Of a DNA stretch of 64,000 bases, positions 7,320-15,947 are shown piece by piece. Numbering within the stretch: position 1 is the stretch's first letter; each line of letters starts with the position of its first letter. The position numbers and the translations under genes are program-made. Location of the stretch: positions 1 through 64,000 of the forward strand of contig JAJDGO010000001.1 of NCBI GenBank assembly GCA_030265685.1. Direction: 5' to 3'. The notes beneath the pieces are model-generated. The model was not told the origin of the DNA, searched no databases, and saw nothing but the letters and a program-made list of their open reading frames with translations. Source of the stretch: Bacteroidales bacterium OttesenSCG-928-M11. GTDB taxonomy: Bacteria > Bacteroidota > Bacteroidia > Bacteroidales > Azobacteroidaceae.

Positions 7320-9133
7320 CGCTTAGGATATATTTTAGAAAGAAGATCAGTACGCCGAAGTCGGTTGAGCGATTGAACAATATTCTGTCTATATTCCGGC
7401 TTATACCAAAAAAAGTACTTACGTTGATTTAGTTTTTCCTCCTTACTTTTAGCAGTATAGACCGGTTTCATTGTATAAGGATCTACACCTGTATAATAAA
7501 TTTCGGTAGCTAAAGTCATCGGCGTGGGAGTAAAATCTTGTACTTGCTCTAAGTGGAAGTTTAATTTTTTCGAAACTACAGCCAATTCTGCCATATCAAT
7601 TTCCGAACAAGCCGGATGCGAGCTGATAAAATAAGGAATCAACTGCTGATTGAGCGAAGTTTCTTTATTAATCTTATCGAATTGTTTCTTAAAATCGTAA
7701 AATTGTGCGAATGGAGGCTTACGCATACACTTCAACACGTCGTTAGAAATATGTTCAGGAGCAACTTTTAAGCGGCCAGATACATGACGAGATATTAATT
7801 CTTTCGTATAGTCTCGGGCAGTTTTGTTCAATTCGCCGTCTTCGTATTGCGTAACCAGCAAATCATAGCGGACACCACTTCCTATAAACGATTTTTTTAT
7901 CCCCTTTACTTTATCTACTTCTTTGTATAAAGCCAATAGCGGAGCATGATCTGCATTCAGGTTCTTGCATATTACGGGGAAAATACAAGACGGTTTTTTA
8001 CACGACTCGCATATTTTTTTATTCTTTCCCTCCATTGCGTACATATTAGCCGAAGGACCTCCAAGATCACTCAAATAACCTTTGAAATCAAACATTTCGG
8101 TTACCGCTTTTACTTCTTTAAGTATAGACTCTTTCGAGCGAGAAGCAATGTACTTTCCTTGATGTGCCGATATAGTACAAAAAGCACATCCCCCAAAACA
8201 TCCTCGATGAATGTTGACCGAATGGCGAATCATTTCATAAGCCGGTATATGTTTGCCCTTGTACTTGGGATGAGGGAGTCGAGTAAAAGGCAAATCGAAA
8301 CAAGCATCGATCTCTTTTGTCGACATCGGAGGATAAGGTGGATTCACTATTACATAGTTTTCGCCCGTTTTCTGAATTATACGATCGGCATACATACGGT
8401 TTGATTGCTCTTCTATATAACGAAAATTTTCGGCTTGTTTCCTTTTATCCTTCAAGCAATGCTCATAAGAATGTAATAATATATCTCCTTTTTTTTCTTT
8501 ATATTGATTTCTCAAATAAGCTGTTTGTGGAACATCGTCGAGGTCAGCAATCAACTTGCCTTTATTCAAACTATCAGCGATAGCAGCTATCGGCTTTTCT
8601 CCATTACCATAGATTAATAAATCGGCTTTTGAAGGAATTAAAATAGATGGCAATAACTTATCTTGCCAATAATCATAGTGCGACAAGCGCCGCATAGAAG
8701 CTTCGATAGCCCCAACAACAACAGGAACATCGGGATAAATACTTTTCAATATTTCAGAATAAACAACCGTTGGATAATCCGGACGCATATCGATGCGCGC
8801 ATCCGGAGTATAAGCGTCGTCGGAACGCAAACGTTTGTTGGCAGTATACTTATTTACCATCGAATCCATAGCTCCTGCCGACACGCCGAAAAACAAACGT
8901 GGGCGACCTAACTTCTTAAAATCGCGCAAGTCGTCCCTCCAGTTCGGTTGAGAAACAATAGCTACCCGATAGCCCAAAGCTTCTAAATAGCGACCAAGAA
9001 CTGCAACTCCAAAAGAAGGATGGTCAACATAAGCATCTCCACTAAAGAAGATAATATCCAACTCGTCCCATCCGCGAAAGTCGGTTTCTTTCTTTGTCGT
9101 AGGAAGAAAATCACTCAATCTATATTCTTTCAT
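7316..9133 (-). CDS. YgiQ family radical SAM protein
   Basis: The 605-residue protein fits the YgiQ family: an N-terminal B12-binding-like region (DIIFFSGDAYVDHPSFGVA, VVVGAIEASMRR), the radical-SAM centre with three cysteines in RGCFGGCAFCTIS, and a C-terminal extension ending with FFWYKPEYRQNIVQSLNRL. It also has a cysteine-rich insert (ICESCKKPSCIFPVIC) that suggests a second metal site. The biochemical reaction of this family is not settled. A TACTTTTG element ends only six bases before the ATG, so the mRNA may have almost no leader. It forms an operon with the downstream YgjP-like gene. Confidence 0.92.
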   Translation of the reverse strand: MKEYRLSDFLPTTKKETDFRGWDELDIIFFSGDAYVDHPSFGVAVLGRYLEALGYRVAIVSQPNWRDDLRDFKKLGRPRLFFGVSAGAMDSMVNKYTANKRLRSDDAYTPDARIDMRPDYPTVVYSEILKSIYPDVPVVVGAIEASMRRLSHYDYWQDKLLPSILIPSKADLLIYGNGEKPIAAIADSLNKGKLIADLDDVPQTAYLRNQYKEKKGDILLHSYEHCLKDKRKQAENFRYIEEQSNRMYADRIIQKTGENYVIVNPPYPPMSTKEIDACFDLPFTRLPHPKYKGKHIPAYEMIRHSVNIHRGCFGGCAFCTISAHQGKYIASRSKESILKEVKAVTEMFDFKGYLSDLGGPSANMYAMEGKNKKICESCKKPSCIFPVICKNLNADHAPLLALYKEVDKVKGIKKSFIGSGVRYDLLVTQYEDGELNKTARDYTKELISRHVSGRLKVAPEHISNDVLKCMRKPPFAQFYDFKKQFDKINKETSLNQQLIPYFISSHPACSEIDMAELAVVSKKLNFHLEQVQDFTPTPMTLATEIYYTGVDPYTMKPVYTAKSKEEKLNQRKYFFWYKPEYRQNIVQSLNRLRRTDLLSKIYPKR

Positions 9134-9138
9134 ATCTA

Positions 9139-9146
9139 CAAAAGTA
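9139..9146 (-). promoter_or_regulatory. -7 element of the ygiQ-like operon, next to the start codon
   Basis: Minus-strand TACTTTTG matches TAnnTTTG. The ATG is at 9133, so transcription would begin at or within a few bases of the start codon. Confidence 0.55.
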
Positions 9147-9320
9147 ATAAATTCAACGTTACACTCCTAAAGAGGAATTTTTATTTTTTCATTTTATCAA
9201 TAAATCGCAGTTGCCTTGTGTGAACTTTATTTAAAGATTGTTATTTATCACTTTCTAATTAAACTTACATCCTGTTTCCAACTCTAAGCTCATAAGTTGA
9301 ACATATAAAAAGGAAGAAAG

Positions 9321-9845
9321 ATGAAAAACATAGCAAGAATAAGTTTACTATTGGCCGCAGCATTCCTATTTTCGTTAAATATATCGGCACAAGACAACAA
9401 AAGAGAAAGGATTGAAGAGAAAAAAGAAAAAATAGCTGAAAGGAAGATTGAAAGAATAAATAAGAAATTGGAATTGGACGACAAACAACAAAAGAAACTC
9501 AAAGAAGCCGAAAAGAAATATTCCAAAAAATTGATCCAACAGAAAAAAGCCGAAAAGAAACAAAGAGAAAAAATGAGGGCCGAAAGGAAAAAACTTCATG
9601 AATCTCGCGAAAAAGAAATAAGAAACATTCTTTCGAAAGAACAATATGCTAAACTAAAAGCCGAAAGAGAGAAAGAAAATAAGTTCAGAAAAGAAAAATT
9701 GAAAGAAATAGACAGCCAAAAAAAATACAGAAAACGAATGGAAATAAAAGATGTTTCTAAACACGACAAAGAAAAGAAACAACATCATAAAGAAAAAAAA
9801 GAAAAAGAAAAGAAGAAAAACAAAGAAAAAAAGTCTCTTGAATAG
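9321..9845 (+). CDS. Lys/Glu-rich Spy/CpxP-like periplasmic protein
   Basis: A signal peptide (residues 1-23, LLLAAAFLFSLNISAQ) is followed by 150 very charged residues predicted to form long helices. Two spaced LTxxQ-like motifs, LELDDKQQKKL and NILSKEQYAKL, resemble those of the Spy/CpxP family of periplasmic chaperone or metal-sensing proteins. The tail after residue 140 is almost only K, E, D and H. It lies just upstream of an ECF sigma factor but is separated from it by a terminator at 9927. Function as an envelope-stress effector is inference; low complexity limits any homology claim. Confidence 0.7.
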   Translation: MKNIARISLLLAAAFLFSLNISAQDNKRERIEEKKEKIAERKIERINKKLELDDKQQKKLKEAEKKYSKKLIQQKKAEKKQREKMRAERKKLHESREKEIRNILSKEQYAKLKAEREKENKFRKEKLKEIDSQKKYRKRMEIKDVSKHDKEKKQHHKEKKEKEKKKNKEKKSLE

Positions 9846-9926
9846 ATTTAATCCTTACAATTAAAAGAACAACAATAATAAATCTGACCAGATCCATAAG
9901 GTAAAAAATTAGTTTTTAGGGTGAAC

Positions 9927-9965
9927 GAAGGCCGCTTGTAGTTTAATACGACGGCCTTCTTTTAG
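9927..9965 (+). terminator. Intrinsic terminator
   Basis: GAAGGCCG (9927-9934) and CGGCCTTC (9952-9959) form an 8-bp GC-rich stem followed by TTTTAG. It ends transcription of the 9321 gene before the sigma factor gene. Confidence 0.75.
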
Positions 9966-10028
9966 ATTAATTAAGGAGTTGCCTATCTAAATGTATTTAT
10001 TTATCTTTGTCTTCTCAACTATATACAA

Positions 10029-10583
10029 ATGAATCTTTACAACGAAGAAGAGACCCTGAGAAATATCCGAAGCAACGACCCGGCTAAACAGCATAAGGCA
10101 TTCGAACAGATTGTCAATTATTATGGAGAAAAGCTTTATTGGCAGATAAGAAAGATGGTACTCTCGCACAATGATACAAACGACATACTCCAAAATACTT
10201 ATATTAAGGCATGGATGAATATAAGTCTGTTTCGGGGAGAAGCCAAATTATCAACCTGGCTTTATAAGATCGCAATCAACGAATCAATTACGTTCTTAAA
10301 CAAACAACGAGCTCTCCATAATATTTCTATGGACAACGAAGATGTTTTTTTAGCCGAGAAACTCGAATCCGATTCTTATTTCGACGGAGACGAAGCTCAA
10401 CTAAAACTACAAAAAGCAATCCTAACTTTGCCCGAAAAACAACGATTAGTTTTTAATATGCGGTATTTTGACGAAATACCTTACGACGAAATGTCGGAGA
10501 TAATGGGAACTTCGGTGGGTGCATTAAAAGCCTCGTACCATCATGCAGTAAAAAAAATAGAAAATTTCCTGCAAAAGGATTAA
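10029..10583 (+). CDS. ECF-type RNA polymerase sigma-70 factor
   Basis: The 184-residue protein has the two-domain ECF layout. Region 2 includes DTNDILQNTYIKAWMNISLF and STWLYKIAINESITFL; region 4 includes LPEKQRLVFNMRYFDEIPYDEMSEIMGTS, a classic helix-turn-helix, ending in ALKASYHHAVKKIE. Region 3 is absent, as expected. It would redirect RNA polymerase in response to a signal passed by a partner protein. The next gene encodes a single-pass membrane protein placed 48 bp downstream, the usual position of an anti-sigma factor, and a Spy-like secreted protein follows. Confidence 0.93.
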   Translation: MNLYNEEETLRNIRSNDPAKQHKAFEQIVNYYGEKLYWQIRKMVLSHNDTNDILQNTYIKAWMNISLFRGEAKLSTWLYKIAINESITFLNKQRALHNISMDNEDVFLAEKLESDSYFDGDEAQLKLQKAILTLPEKQRLVFNMRYFDEIPYDEMSEIMGTSVGALKASYHHAVKKIENFLQKD

Positions 10584-10630
10584 ACCTTTTAATAATAAAT
10601 AAGTCTACTCTATACACAAAAAAGATAACC

Positions 10631-11023
10631 ATGACAAAAAAATCAAGTCAATTGGATCAAATAAGCCGAGAAAATCCATTTAAAGTTCCCGAAGGATATT
10701 TTGAAGGATTATCTACGCAAATATTATCAAATCTTCCGGAAAGAGAAGAAGAAACAAAAGTGGTAAGTCTATGGGAAAGAATAAAACCTTGGACTTATAT
10801 GGCAGCCATGTTTATCGGAATAGCATTGATGGTAAAAGTATTTGTCGGGACATCTCCTGAGAAAAGTTCCGGCAACATATTAAATCTATCATCGTCTGCC
10901 GACATAGAAGAATTTTATAATTACTACGAAGAGCAATCAATTCGCAACGAATATCGCGAAACAATCTATTCTGATAGCTTTACTACCGAAGAAGAAAAAG
11001 AAGAAAATTACAATTATTTTTAA
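10631..11023 (+). CDS. Single-pass membrane protein after the ECF sigma gene (candidate anti-sigma partner)
   Basis: 130 residues with a cytoplasmic N-terminal stretch containing ENPFKVPEGYFEGL, which recurs in Bacteroidetes proteins encoded next to sigma factors. One membrane helix (YMAAMFIGIALMVKVFV, about residues 57-73) follows, then a short acidic tail (EEKEENYNYF). There is no signal peptide. Its topology and position suggest a membrane-bound regulator of the sigma factor, but it lacks a recognisable zinc anti-sigma motif, so this remains a suggestion. It is probably co-transcribed with the 10029 and 11038 genes. Confidence 0.75.
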   Translation: MTKKSSQLDQISRENPFKVPEGYFEGLSTQILSNLPEREEETKVVSLWERIKPWTYMAAMFIGIALMVKVFVGTSPEKSSGNILNLSSSADIEEFYNYYEEQSIRNEYRETIYSDSFTTEEEKEENYNYF

Positions 11024-11037
11024 TTCAATATAAAAAG

Positions 11038-11511
11038 ATGAAGAAAGTATTATTATTTTCCGTTTTATTCATATTCACAACTTTAAGTTCGAACGCTTTT
11101 GCACAGAACGACTCGGACAACAAAAGAAAAGAAAGTTTTGAAAAGTTCAAGAAAGAACGAAGAGATTACATCGTAAAAGAAGTCGGTTTGACCGAAGATG
11201 AAGCAGAAACTTTCCTCCCTCTTTGCGACGAGTTGCAAATAAAAAAGTTTGAAGCCGGGAAAGATTTACGAGAAATGCGACACAAAATCCGCGAAAACTC
11301 GAGAAATGGAAATAAAACAACCGAAGCGGAATACGAAAAATTAGTCAAATTAAATGCATCCGTAAAAGTAAAAGAAGCAGAATTGGAAAAAGAATACATA
11401 GATAAATTCCTAACTGTTGTTTCGTCCGAAAAAGTTTACCGCTATCAACGAGCCGAACAAGAATTTGCTCGCAAAATGGTAGAACAACGAAGCCATAAAG
11501 ATAGAAGATAA
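11038..11511 (+). CDS. Spy/CpxP-like periplasmic protein
   Basis: A signal peptide (MKKVLLFSVLFIFTTLSSNAFAQ) precedes about 134 charged, helix-forming residues. VGLTEDEAETFLPL and VVSSEKVYRYQRAEQEFARK sit where the two LTxxQ-like motifs of the Spy/CpxP group are found. It is the last gene of the sigma factor unit, 14 bp after the membrane-protein gene, and is followed by a textbook terminator. A role in sensing or buffering envelope stress is inferred from the context and motif pattern. Family membership is likely but not proven by eye. Confidence 0.75.
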   Translation: MKKVLLFSVLFIFTTLSSNAFAQNDSDNKRKESFEKFKKERRDYIVKEVGLTEDEAETFLPLCDELQIKKFEAGKDLREMRHKIRENSRNGNKTTEAEYEKLVKLNASVKVKEAELEKEYIDKFLTVVSSEKVYRYQRAEQEFARKMVEQRSHKDRR

Positions 11512-11540
11512 AAAACAAAAGATAATCAATATTTATCAAG

Positions 11541-11571
11541 GAAGCGTTTCGTTCGAGACGCTTCTTTTTTT
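11541..11571 (+). terminator. Intrinsic terminator of the sigma factor operon
   Basis: GAAGCGTTTC (11541-11550) pairs with GAGACGCTTC (11555-11564) across a 4-nt loop, followed by seven T. Confidence 0.92.
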
Positions 11572-11634
11572 ATCTAAACAAACTTCGACGAAGAAAAATC
11601 AATCAATATTCGAATCGCCGGAGAAAGATACCGG

Positions 11635-11730
11635 AACTTCGATGAAGTTATAGTAAAACTTAGGCAAAGTTGTAGTAGAACTTGAGCAAAGTTATTGTAG
11701 AACTTGAGCGAAGTTATAGTAAAACTTCGG
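11635..11730. repeat. Family I 22-bp repeat array, four units
   Basis: Units at 11635-11656, 11657-11678, 11679-11700 and 11701-11722, plus a partial AACTTCGG. Each unit is AACTT, five variable bases, AAGTT, then ATAGTAR or a close variant (GTAGTAG, ATTGTAG). AACTT and AAGTT form a dyad inside each unit. It lies between converging genes. The same family occurs at 43735 and 62424. Confidence 0.92.
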
Positions 11731-11762
11731 AGCAGACTCAAAGACAAACGAAATAAAACAAA

Positions 11763-11794
11763 ATTGGGCTGATAGTTTATTCTATCAGCCCAAT
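11763..11794 (-). terminator. Terminator of the 11813 lipoprotein gene
   Basis: ATTGGGCTGATAG (11763-11775) and CTATCAGCCCAAT (11782-11794) form a perfect 13-bp stem with a 6-nt loop. On the minus strand it is followed by TTTGTTTTATTT. Confidence 0.85.
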
Positions 11795-11812
11795 CATTTA
11801 TAGAAACTTTAT

Positions 11813-12256
11813 TTACTTCGTAAACTTCACAACGAATTGATATTCGGTATACATCGGATCAAAATTCGTATTATGGTCGTCCATTTTCAAAATAAAAGTG
11901 ATATATCCCGGTTCGAACTCAACAGTTAGATGTTCTTCCCATTTATAATCGCCATCAACATAGAAATCGCTGAAAGGTAAAGCGCTTAAAATACTTACTC
12001 CGTTCAAAGAATAGTAAAAATAACCGATCAACATACCGTCGTTTATCACTTTCCTTGTCAATTGCGCCTCCGGGAAAGTACAATATAAATAGGATCCCGA
12101 ATCATCATAACCCGTTTCCCACATACTATTTTTAACAGTAAATACTTCGCTGTAAATCTCTACAGTTTCAGTAATAAAATAATCTTCATAATACTTTTCT
12201 GTAGTACATGCAGAAAACACTACAGCCATCAATAGAAATAAAAATACTTTCTTCAT
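11813..12256 (-). CDS. Small lipoprotein of unknown function
   Basis: 147 residues with a lipoprotein signal (MKKVFLFLLMAVVFSAC, lipid-modified Cys17). The mature part is rich in Y, F and alternating hydrophobic residues, which suggests a beta-sandwich. I do not recognise the family. It is a single-gene unit with its own terminator, downstream of and convergent to the sigma factor operon. Confidence 0.75.
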   Translation of the reverse strand: MKKVFLFLLMAVVFSACTTEKYYEDYFITETVEIYSEVFTVKNSMWETGYDDSGSYLYCTFPEAQLTRKVINDGMLIGYFYYSLNGVSILSALPFSDFYVDGDYKWEEHLTVEFEPGYITFILKMDDHNTNFDPMYTEYQFVVKFTK

Positions 12257-12348
12257 ACTATCACTTTTTTTTAAGTTAATTTTATCATTATAATATAAAG
12301 TTAGAACAAGACGAGCGTCGAATGGTTTAAATTGTCTGTTCTACTTTT

Positions 12349-13839
12349 TCAATTTTGTTTTGGTGCATTTTTCAATATAGTTATCAAATAGTTCCAAAAC
12401 TTCTCAACTGAAGGGATGTTAACCTTTTCGTCGGGAGAATGAGGAAATTTAATTGTCGGCCCAAAAGACACTGCGTCCAACTTCAAGTCGGGAACATTCG
12501 ACATAATAATTCCACATTCCAAACCGGCATGAATAATTTCAATTTTTAAGTCTTCTCCTTCTAAATCTTTATAGATCTTCTCCATAGCCGGAACAATCTT
12601 TGTGTTCGGATCTGGGTCCCAACCCGGATAGCCATTGCTTGTTTCTACAAAATCGGCCATTGCCAATTTGAATAAACTTTCTTCGCTGCTGCAAAGAGCT
12701 TCTTTTTTGCTCTGAGAACTACTTCGAGCCAAGAATCTTACCTCTGCCATGCTATCACATGTTTCGATTGTTGCCAAATTAATAGAGGTTTGAACAGCAG
12801 TAGTTACTTGCGGCGACATATTAATTATGTTATTCGGTGCCGCCATTATAGCATGAGTTAATCGTTCTTGAATCAAACGTGGTATTAATACCATATCTTT
12901 TTCGATTTCTACAAACTCGGCTTTGAAAGAAAGAGCGTTTATATCCTCTATTCCATCAAATTCTTCGCGGAAAATCTGCTCGTAACCGGCCACCATTGCT
13001 TTTACTTTTTCATAACGCTCTTGGCTATCTACTATAATAATAGCAAAAGCTTCGCGAGGAATAGCATTACGTAGCGAACCTCCTTTTACGGAAGACAAAC
13101 GAATATCATAAGTTTCCATTGCTTCTTTTAAGAAACGGAACATTAGTTTGTTTGCATTGGCGCGTCCTAAATGAATATCGACACCACTGTGTCCTCCTTT
13201 TAGTCCGGTTAAGGAAACTTTCATCGCCACATCTTCTTTCGGAACAAATGTTTCGTTCTGAAACTGGAAGCGAGCCGTAACATCTGCGCCTCCCGCACAA
13301 CCAATGTACACTTCTCCGTATTCTTCTCCATCCAAGTTTAACAATATCTTTCCGTTAATAAAGCCCGGACGGATAGCTAAAGCTCCAAACATGCCCGTTT
13401 CTTCGTCGGTTGTAAACAAAGCTTCAATAGGTCCGTGCTGAATATCTTTATCTTCCAAGATCGCCATCATAGCTGCTGCCCCAATACCATTATCTGCTCC
13501 CAAAGTTGTTCCTTTAGCTTTTACCCAATCACCATCAACGTAGGGCTGAATAGGATCTTTTTCAAAATCTATCCGAACATCGGAGTTGGCTTGAGGAACC
13601 ATATCTAAATGAGATTGTAAAACAATGGGCTGTATGGTTTCGCAACCCGGAGTAGCAGGCTTGCGAATGCATATGTTATTTGCAGAGTCACGCAGAGTTT
13701 CCAAACCTAATCGTTTTCCGAAATCTTCTACAAACTGAGTTATTTCTTCCTGGCATCCGGATGGATGAGGAATTTGAGTTAAATCAAAGAAATGCTTCCA
13801 AAGACTGGAAGGCTTTAGATTGACAAAAGGATTTTCCAT
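12349..13839 (-). CDS. pepD: Aminoacyl-histidine dipeptidase (M20C family, PepD)
   Basis: Cytosolic dinuclear zinc dipeptidase that cleaves Xaa-His and other dipeptides. I choose ATG 13839 (MENPFVNLKPSSLWKHF), giving 496 residues, rather than an ATG 48 bp upstream that adds a non-conserved 16-residue leader. Metal-site motifs are LQSHLDMVPQ, LGADNGIGAAAMMAIL and FTTDEETGMFGA, and the lid domain includes GGHSGVDIHLGRANA. It ends with SVEKFWNYLITILK, as in other PepD proteins. The role is peptide use and amino-acid recycling. It is monocistronic; no obvious terminator is seen downstream. Confidence 0.95.
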   Translation of the reverse strand: MENPFVNLKPSSLWKHFFDLTQIPHPSGCQEEITQFVEDFGKRLGLETLRDSANNICIRKPATPGCETIQPIVLQSHLDMVPQANSDVRIDFEKDPIQPYVDGDWVKAKGTTLGADNGIGAAAMMAILEDKDIQHGPIEALFTTDEETGMFGALAIRPGFINGKILLNLDGEEYGEVYIGCAGGADVTARFQFQNETFVPKEDVAMKVSLTGLKGGHSGVDIHLGRANANKLMFRFLKEAMETYDIRLSSVKGGSLRNAIPREAFAIIIVDSQERYEKVKAMVAGYEQIFREEFDGIEDINALSFKAEFVEIEKDMVLIPRLIQERLTHAIMAAPNNIINMSPQVTTAVQTSINLATIETCDSMAEVRFLARSSSQSKKEALCSSEESLFKLAMADFVETSNGYPGWDPDPNTKIVPAMEKIYKDLEGEDLKIEIIHAGLECGIIMSNVPDLKLDAVSFGPTIKFPHSPDEKVNIPSVEKFWNYLITILKNAPKQN

Positions 13840-14033
13840 GATATAAATATTTGAATAGTTGATTGAATAGAAACTATATTTTTTCACAAATATAAGAAAA
13901 AGGGCGATACTTGAGAAATAAGTTCTAATTTATTCACGCTATTCTATCATTTATACCGCACAATAAAGAAGATTGCGACGTACAAAAGAGAAGAAAACAA
14001 CAAGAAAGTATTCTTATTTTGAAGACAGCAGGA

Positions 14034-15041
14034 TTAAATCTTTGTTTGTTTCCGGTTTACGATAGGCAAAGCCAAAACCCCAAACAAACCAAAGGCTGCG
14101 GTAAATATTAATTGTTGAACGGTATGAACACAGAATGCAAAAGCACCGGCGTCGATCGAACTCAAACCAAAGCCCATTAAGACCGCAATAACCATTGCAT
14201 GCCAAGTTCCTATACTACCTTGTACGGGGATTCCTACTGCAACACTGCTCATTCCGAAAGCAATCAGACCACGATTCCAGCCCAAGTGTTCTGTAAAAGG
14301 AAAGGCATAGAAGCAAATATAAAAATAAAGATAGTAACCGAGCCAAATAAGAACAGTATAAAAAATAAACAAACGGCGCTCTTTCATTTGTCCGATCGTT
14401 TTAATTCCACTCCAAACATTCGACAAAGTTTCGGTTATTTTTCTCACAAAACCGTTATTCTTAAAGATTCGATAAAATATCCAAATGAAAACAACAACAG
14501 ATGCAAGTGCTACATAAAGCCAAACGGAAGAAAAGATATTATAAAATGCATCGAAAATATCAGGATGTTGTTCTAAGAAAGACTTAAAATAAGGGATATT
14601 CATAATGAATGAGGCAACAACAATCAAAAAGACAGACACTAAATCCGCTAAACGATCCGTAATCAGTGTTCCTAACAGTTTAGTAAATGGTATCTTTTCG
14701 TATTGTTTGATCATTGTACAGCGCCAAACTTCGCCCAAACGAGGAAAAACTAAATTAACTCCGTAATTACCTAAAACAGCATATATCAAATTAATCTTTC
14801 TGGGTTTATAACCAAGCGGACGAATCAACAAATCCCAACGATAAGCTCGAACAATATTAGCTAAAAGTCCGAAAGGTAAAGAAAGAGCAATGATCAACCA
14901 ATTTACATCTTGCTTCAAGATAGTCATGATTTCATTAAAGTCGAGAGTTCTAAATATCAAGACAAAGACCAAAATGCCGAAAACCAAAGGGATAATGGTT
15001 TTTAAGAGTTTCAAAGTAATTTCCTTTATTTGAGCGGACAT
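14034..15041 (-). CDS. Lysylphosphatidylglycerol synthase TM-region family (UPF0104) membrane protein
   Basis: 335 residues with about eight hydrophobic helices, starting with IIPLVFGILVFVLIF. Family marks include NIVRAYRWDLLIRPLG, NLVFPRLGEVWRC and VGIPVQGSIGTWHAM, all typical of the flippase-like domain shared with MprF and AglD. It lacks the soluble synthase domain, so it is not a complete MprF. A lipid flippase-like role is known for the fold, but the substrate is unknown here. Its promoter overlaps that of the divergent ksgA gene. Confidence 0.88.
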   Translation of the reverse strand: MSAQIKEITLKLLKTIIPLVFGILVFVLIFRTLDFNEIMTILKQDVNWLIIALSLPFGLLANIVRAYRWDLLIRPLGYKPRKINLIYAVLGNYGVNLVFPRLGEVWRCTMIKQYEKIPFTKLLGTLITDRLADLVSVFLIVVASFIMNIPYFKSFLEQHPDIFDAFYNIFSSVWLYVALASVVVFIWIFYRIFKNNGFVRKITETLSNVWSGIKTIGQMKERRLFIFYTVLIWLGYYLYFYICFYAFPFTEHLGWNRGLIAFGMSSVAVGIPVQGSIGTWHAMVIAVLMGFGLSSIDAGAFAFCVHTVQQLIFTAAFGLFGVLALPIVNRKQTKI

Positions 15042-15067
15042 ATGCTATGGGTTATTATTTTTTTAAT

Positions 15068-15075
15068 TACTTTTG
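15068..15075 (+). promoter_or_regulatory. -7 element of ksgA
   Basis: TACTTTTG matches TAnnTTTG, 56 bp before the ksgA ATG. Confidence 0.55.
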
Positions 15076-15082
15076 CAAAGCG

Positions 15083-15090
15083 CAAAGGTA
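15083..15090 (-). promoter_or_regulatory. -7 element of the UPF0104-type gene
   Basis: Minus-strand TACCTTTG, 42 bp before the ATG and only 7 bp from the opposing ksgA element; the two promoters must overlap. Confidence 0.55.
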
Positions 15091-15130
15091 AATAATAATT
15101 CATTACTAAACATTAATAATTGCTTATTAA

Positions 15131-15910
15131 ATGCAATATCGCCGCGAAATACGTCCTAAAAAAACTCTTGGCCAACATTTTTTGAAAGATTTTTCAGTTG
15201 CAAAGAATACAGCCGATACTATTGAGATATTTCCGGAACTTCCCGTATTAGAAGTTGGTCCGGGAACAGGAGTTCTAACCCGTTATCTTTTAGAAAATAA
15301 CAGAAACTTAAAGGTAGTTGAAATAGATCAAGAATCAATCGCCCATCTCGAAAAACATTTTCCCGAATTAAATGAAGGAAGAATAGTAAATGGCGACTTT
15401 CTTCAACTGAACTTAGACGACCTCTTCCCCACCCCGTTTTGTGTTATCGGCAATTATCCTTATAATATCTCCAGCCAAATATTTTTTCGCGTATTGGATT
15501 ATAAAGATAAAATTCCATGTTGCGCCGGTATGTTACAAAAAGAAGTTGCCGAACGATTGGCTTCAAAGCCCGGAAAGAAAGCTTACGGAATTATTACTGT
15601 CTTGCTGAACGTTTGGTACGACATAGAATACTTATTTACCGTCGGACCGGAAGTATTTGATCCGCCCCCCAAAGTACAATCGGCCGTTATTCGTATGACT
15701 CGCAATCAGCGAACAACAATGGAATGTGATGAAACATTGTTCAAAACGGTAGTAAAAACAGCATTTAATCAACGAAGAAAAACAATGCGAAACTCACTTC
15801 GTTCTATGATTGGGAAAGAATCCGAATTATTAAAAAATTCGATCTTTGATAAACGACCCGAGCAATTAAGTGTTGAAGAATTTATAGAGTTGACTCTTCT
15901 GCTACAATAA
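15131..15910 (+). CDS. rsmA: 16S rRNA (A1518/A1519) dimethyltransferase RsmA/KsgA
   Basis: Dimethylates two adjacent adenines in helix 45 of 16S rRNA at a late step of 30S assembly. The 259-residue protein has the expected start PKKTLGQHFLKD, SAM motif I VLEVGPGTGVLT, the acidic ribose-binding VVEIDQ, and the catalytic NYPYNISS motif. The C-terminal helical domain has AFNQRRKTMRNSLR. Length and motifs agree with RsmA. It has its own promoter and is followed by corA. Confidence 0.97.
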   Translation: MQYRREIRPKKTLGQHFLKDFSVAKNTADTIEIFPELPVLEVGPGTGVLTRYLLENNRNLKVVEIDQESIAHLEKHFPELNEGRIVNGDFLQLNLDDLFPTPFCVIGNYPYNISSQIFFRVLDYKDKIPCCAGMLQKEVAERLASKPGKKAYGIITVLLNVWYDIEYLFTVGPEVFDPPPKVQSAVIRMTRNQRTTMECDETLFKTVVKTAFNQRRKTMRNSLRSMIGKESELLKNSIFDKRPEQLSVEEFIELTLLLQ

Positions 15911-15947
15911 AAGATTAATAAACTTGGGATATTTCCTTTTTTATTTG

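Noticed and set aside
7946-8911. Plus-strand ORFs opposite the ygiQ-like gene
   Set aside because: They are antisense to a well-conserved coding region, lack similarity to known proteins and have a composition set by the other strand.
9290-9644. Phe/Leu-rich minus-strand ORFs opposite the Lys/Glu-rich gene
   Set aside because: Poly-F/L proteins are the antisense image of AAR/GAR codons; the plus-strand frame has a proper signal peptide.
11635-11730. Possible CRISPR array
   Set aside because: Units are 22 bp in total with a split dyad and only 5 variable bases, so there are no spacers of normal size and no cas genes nearby.
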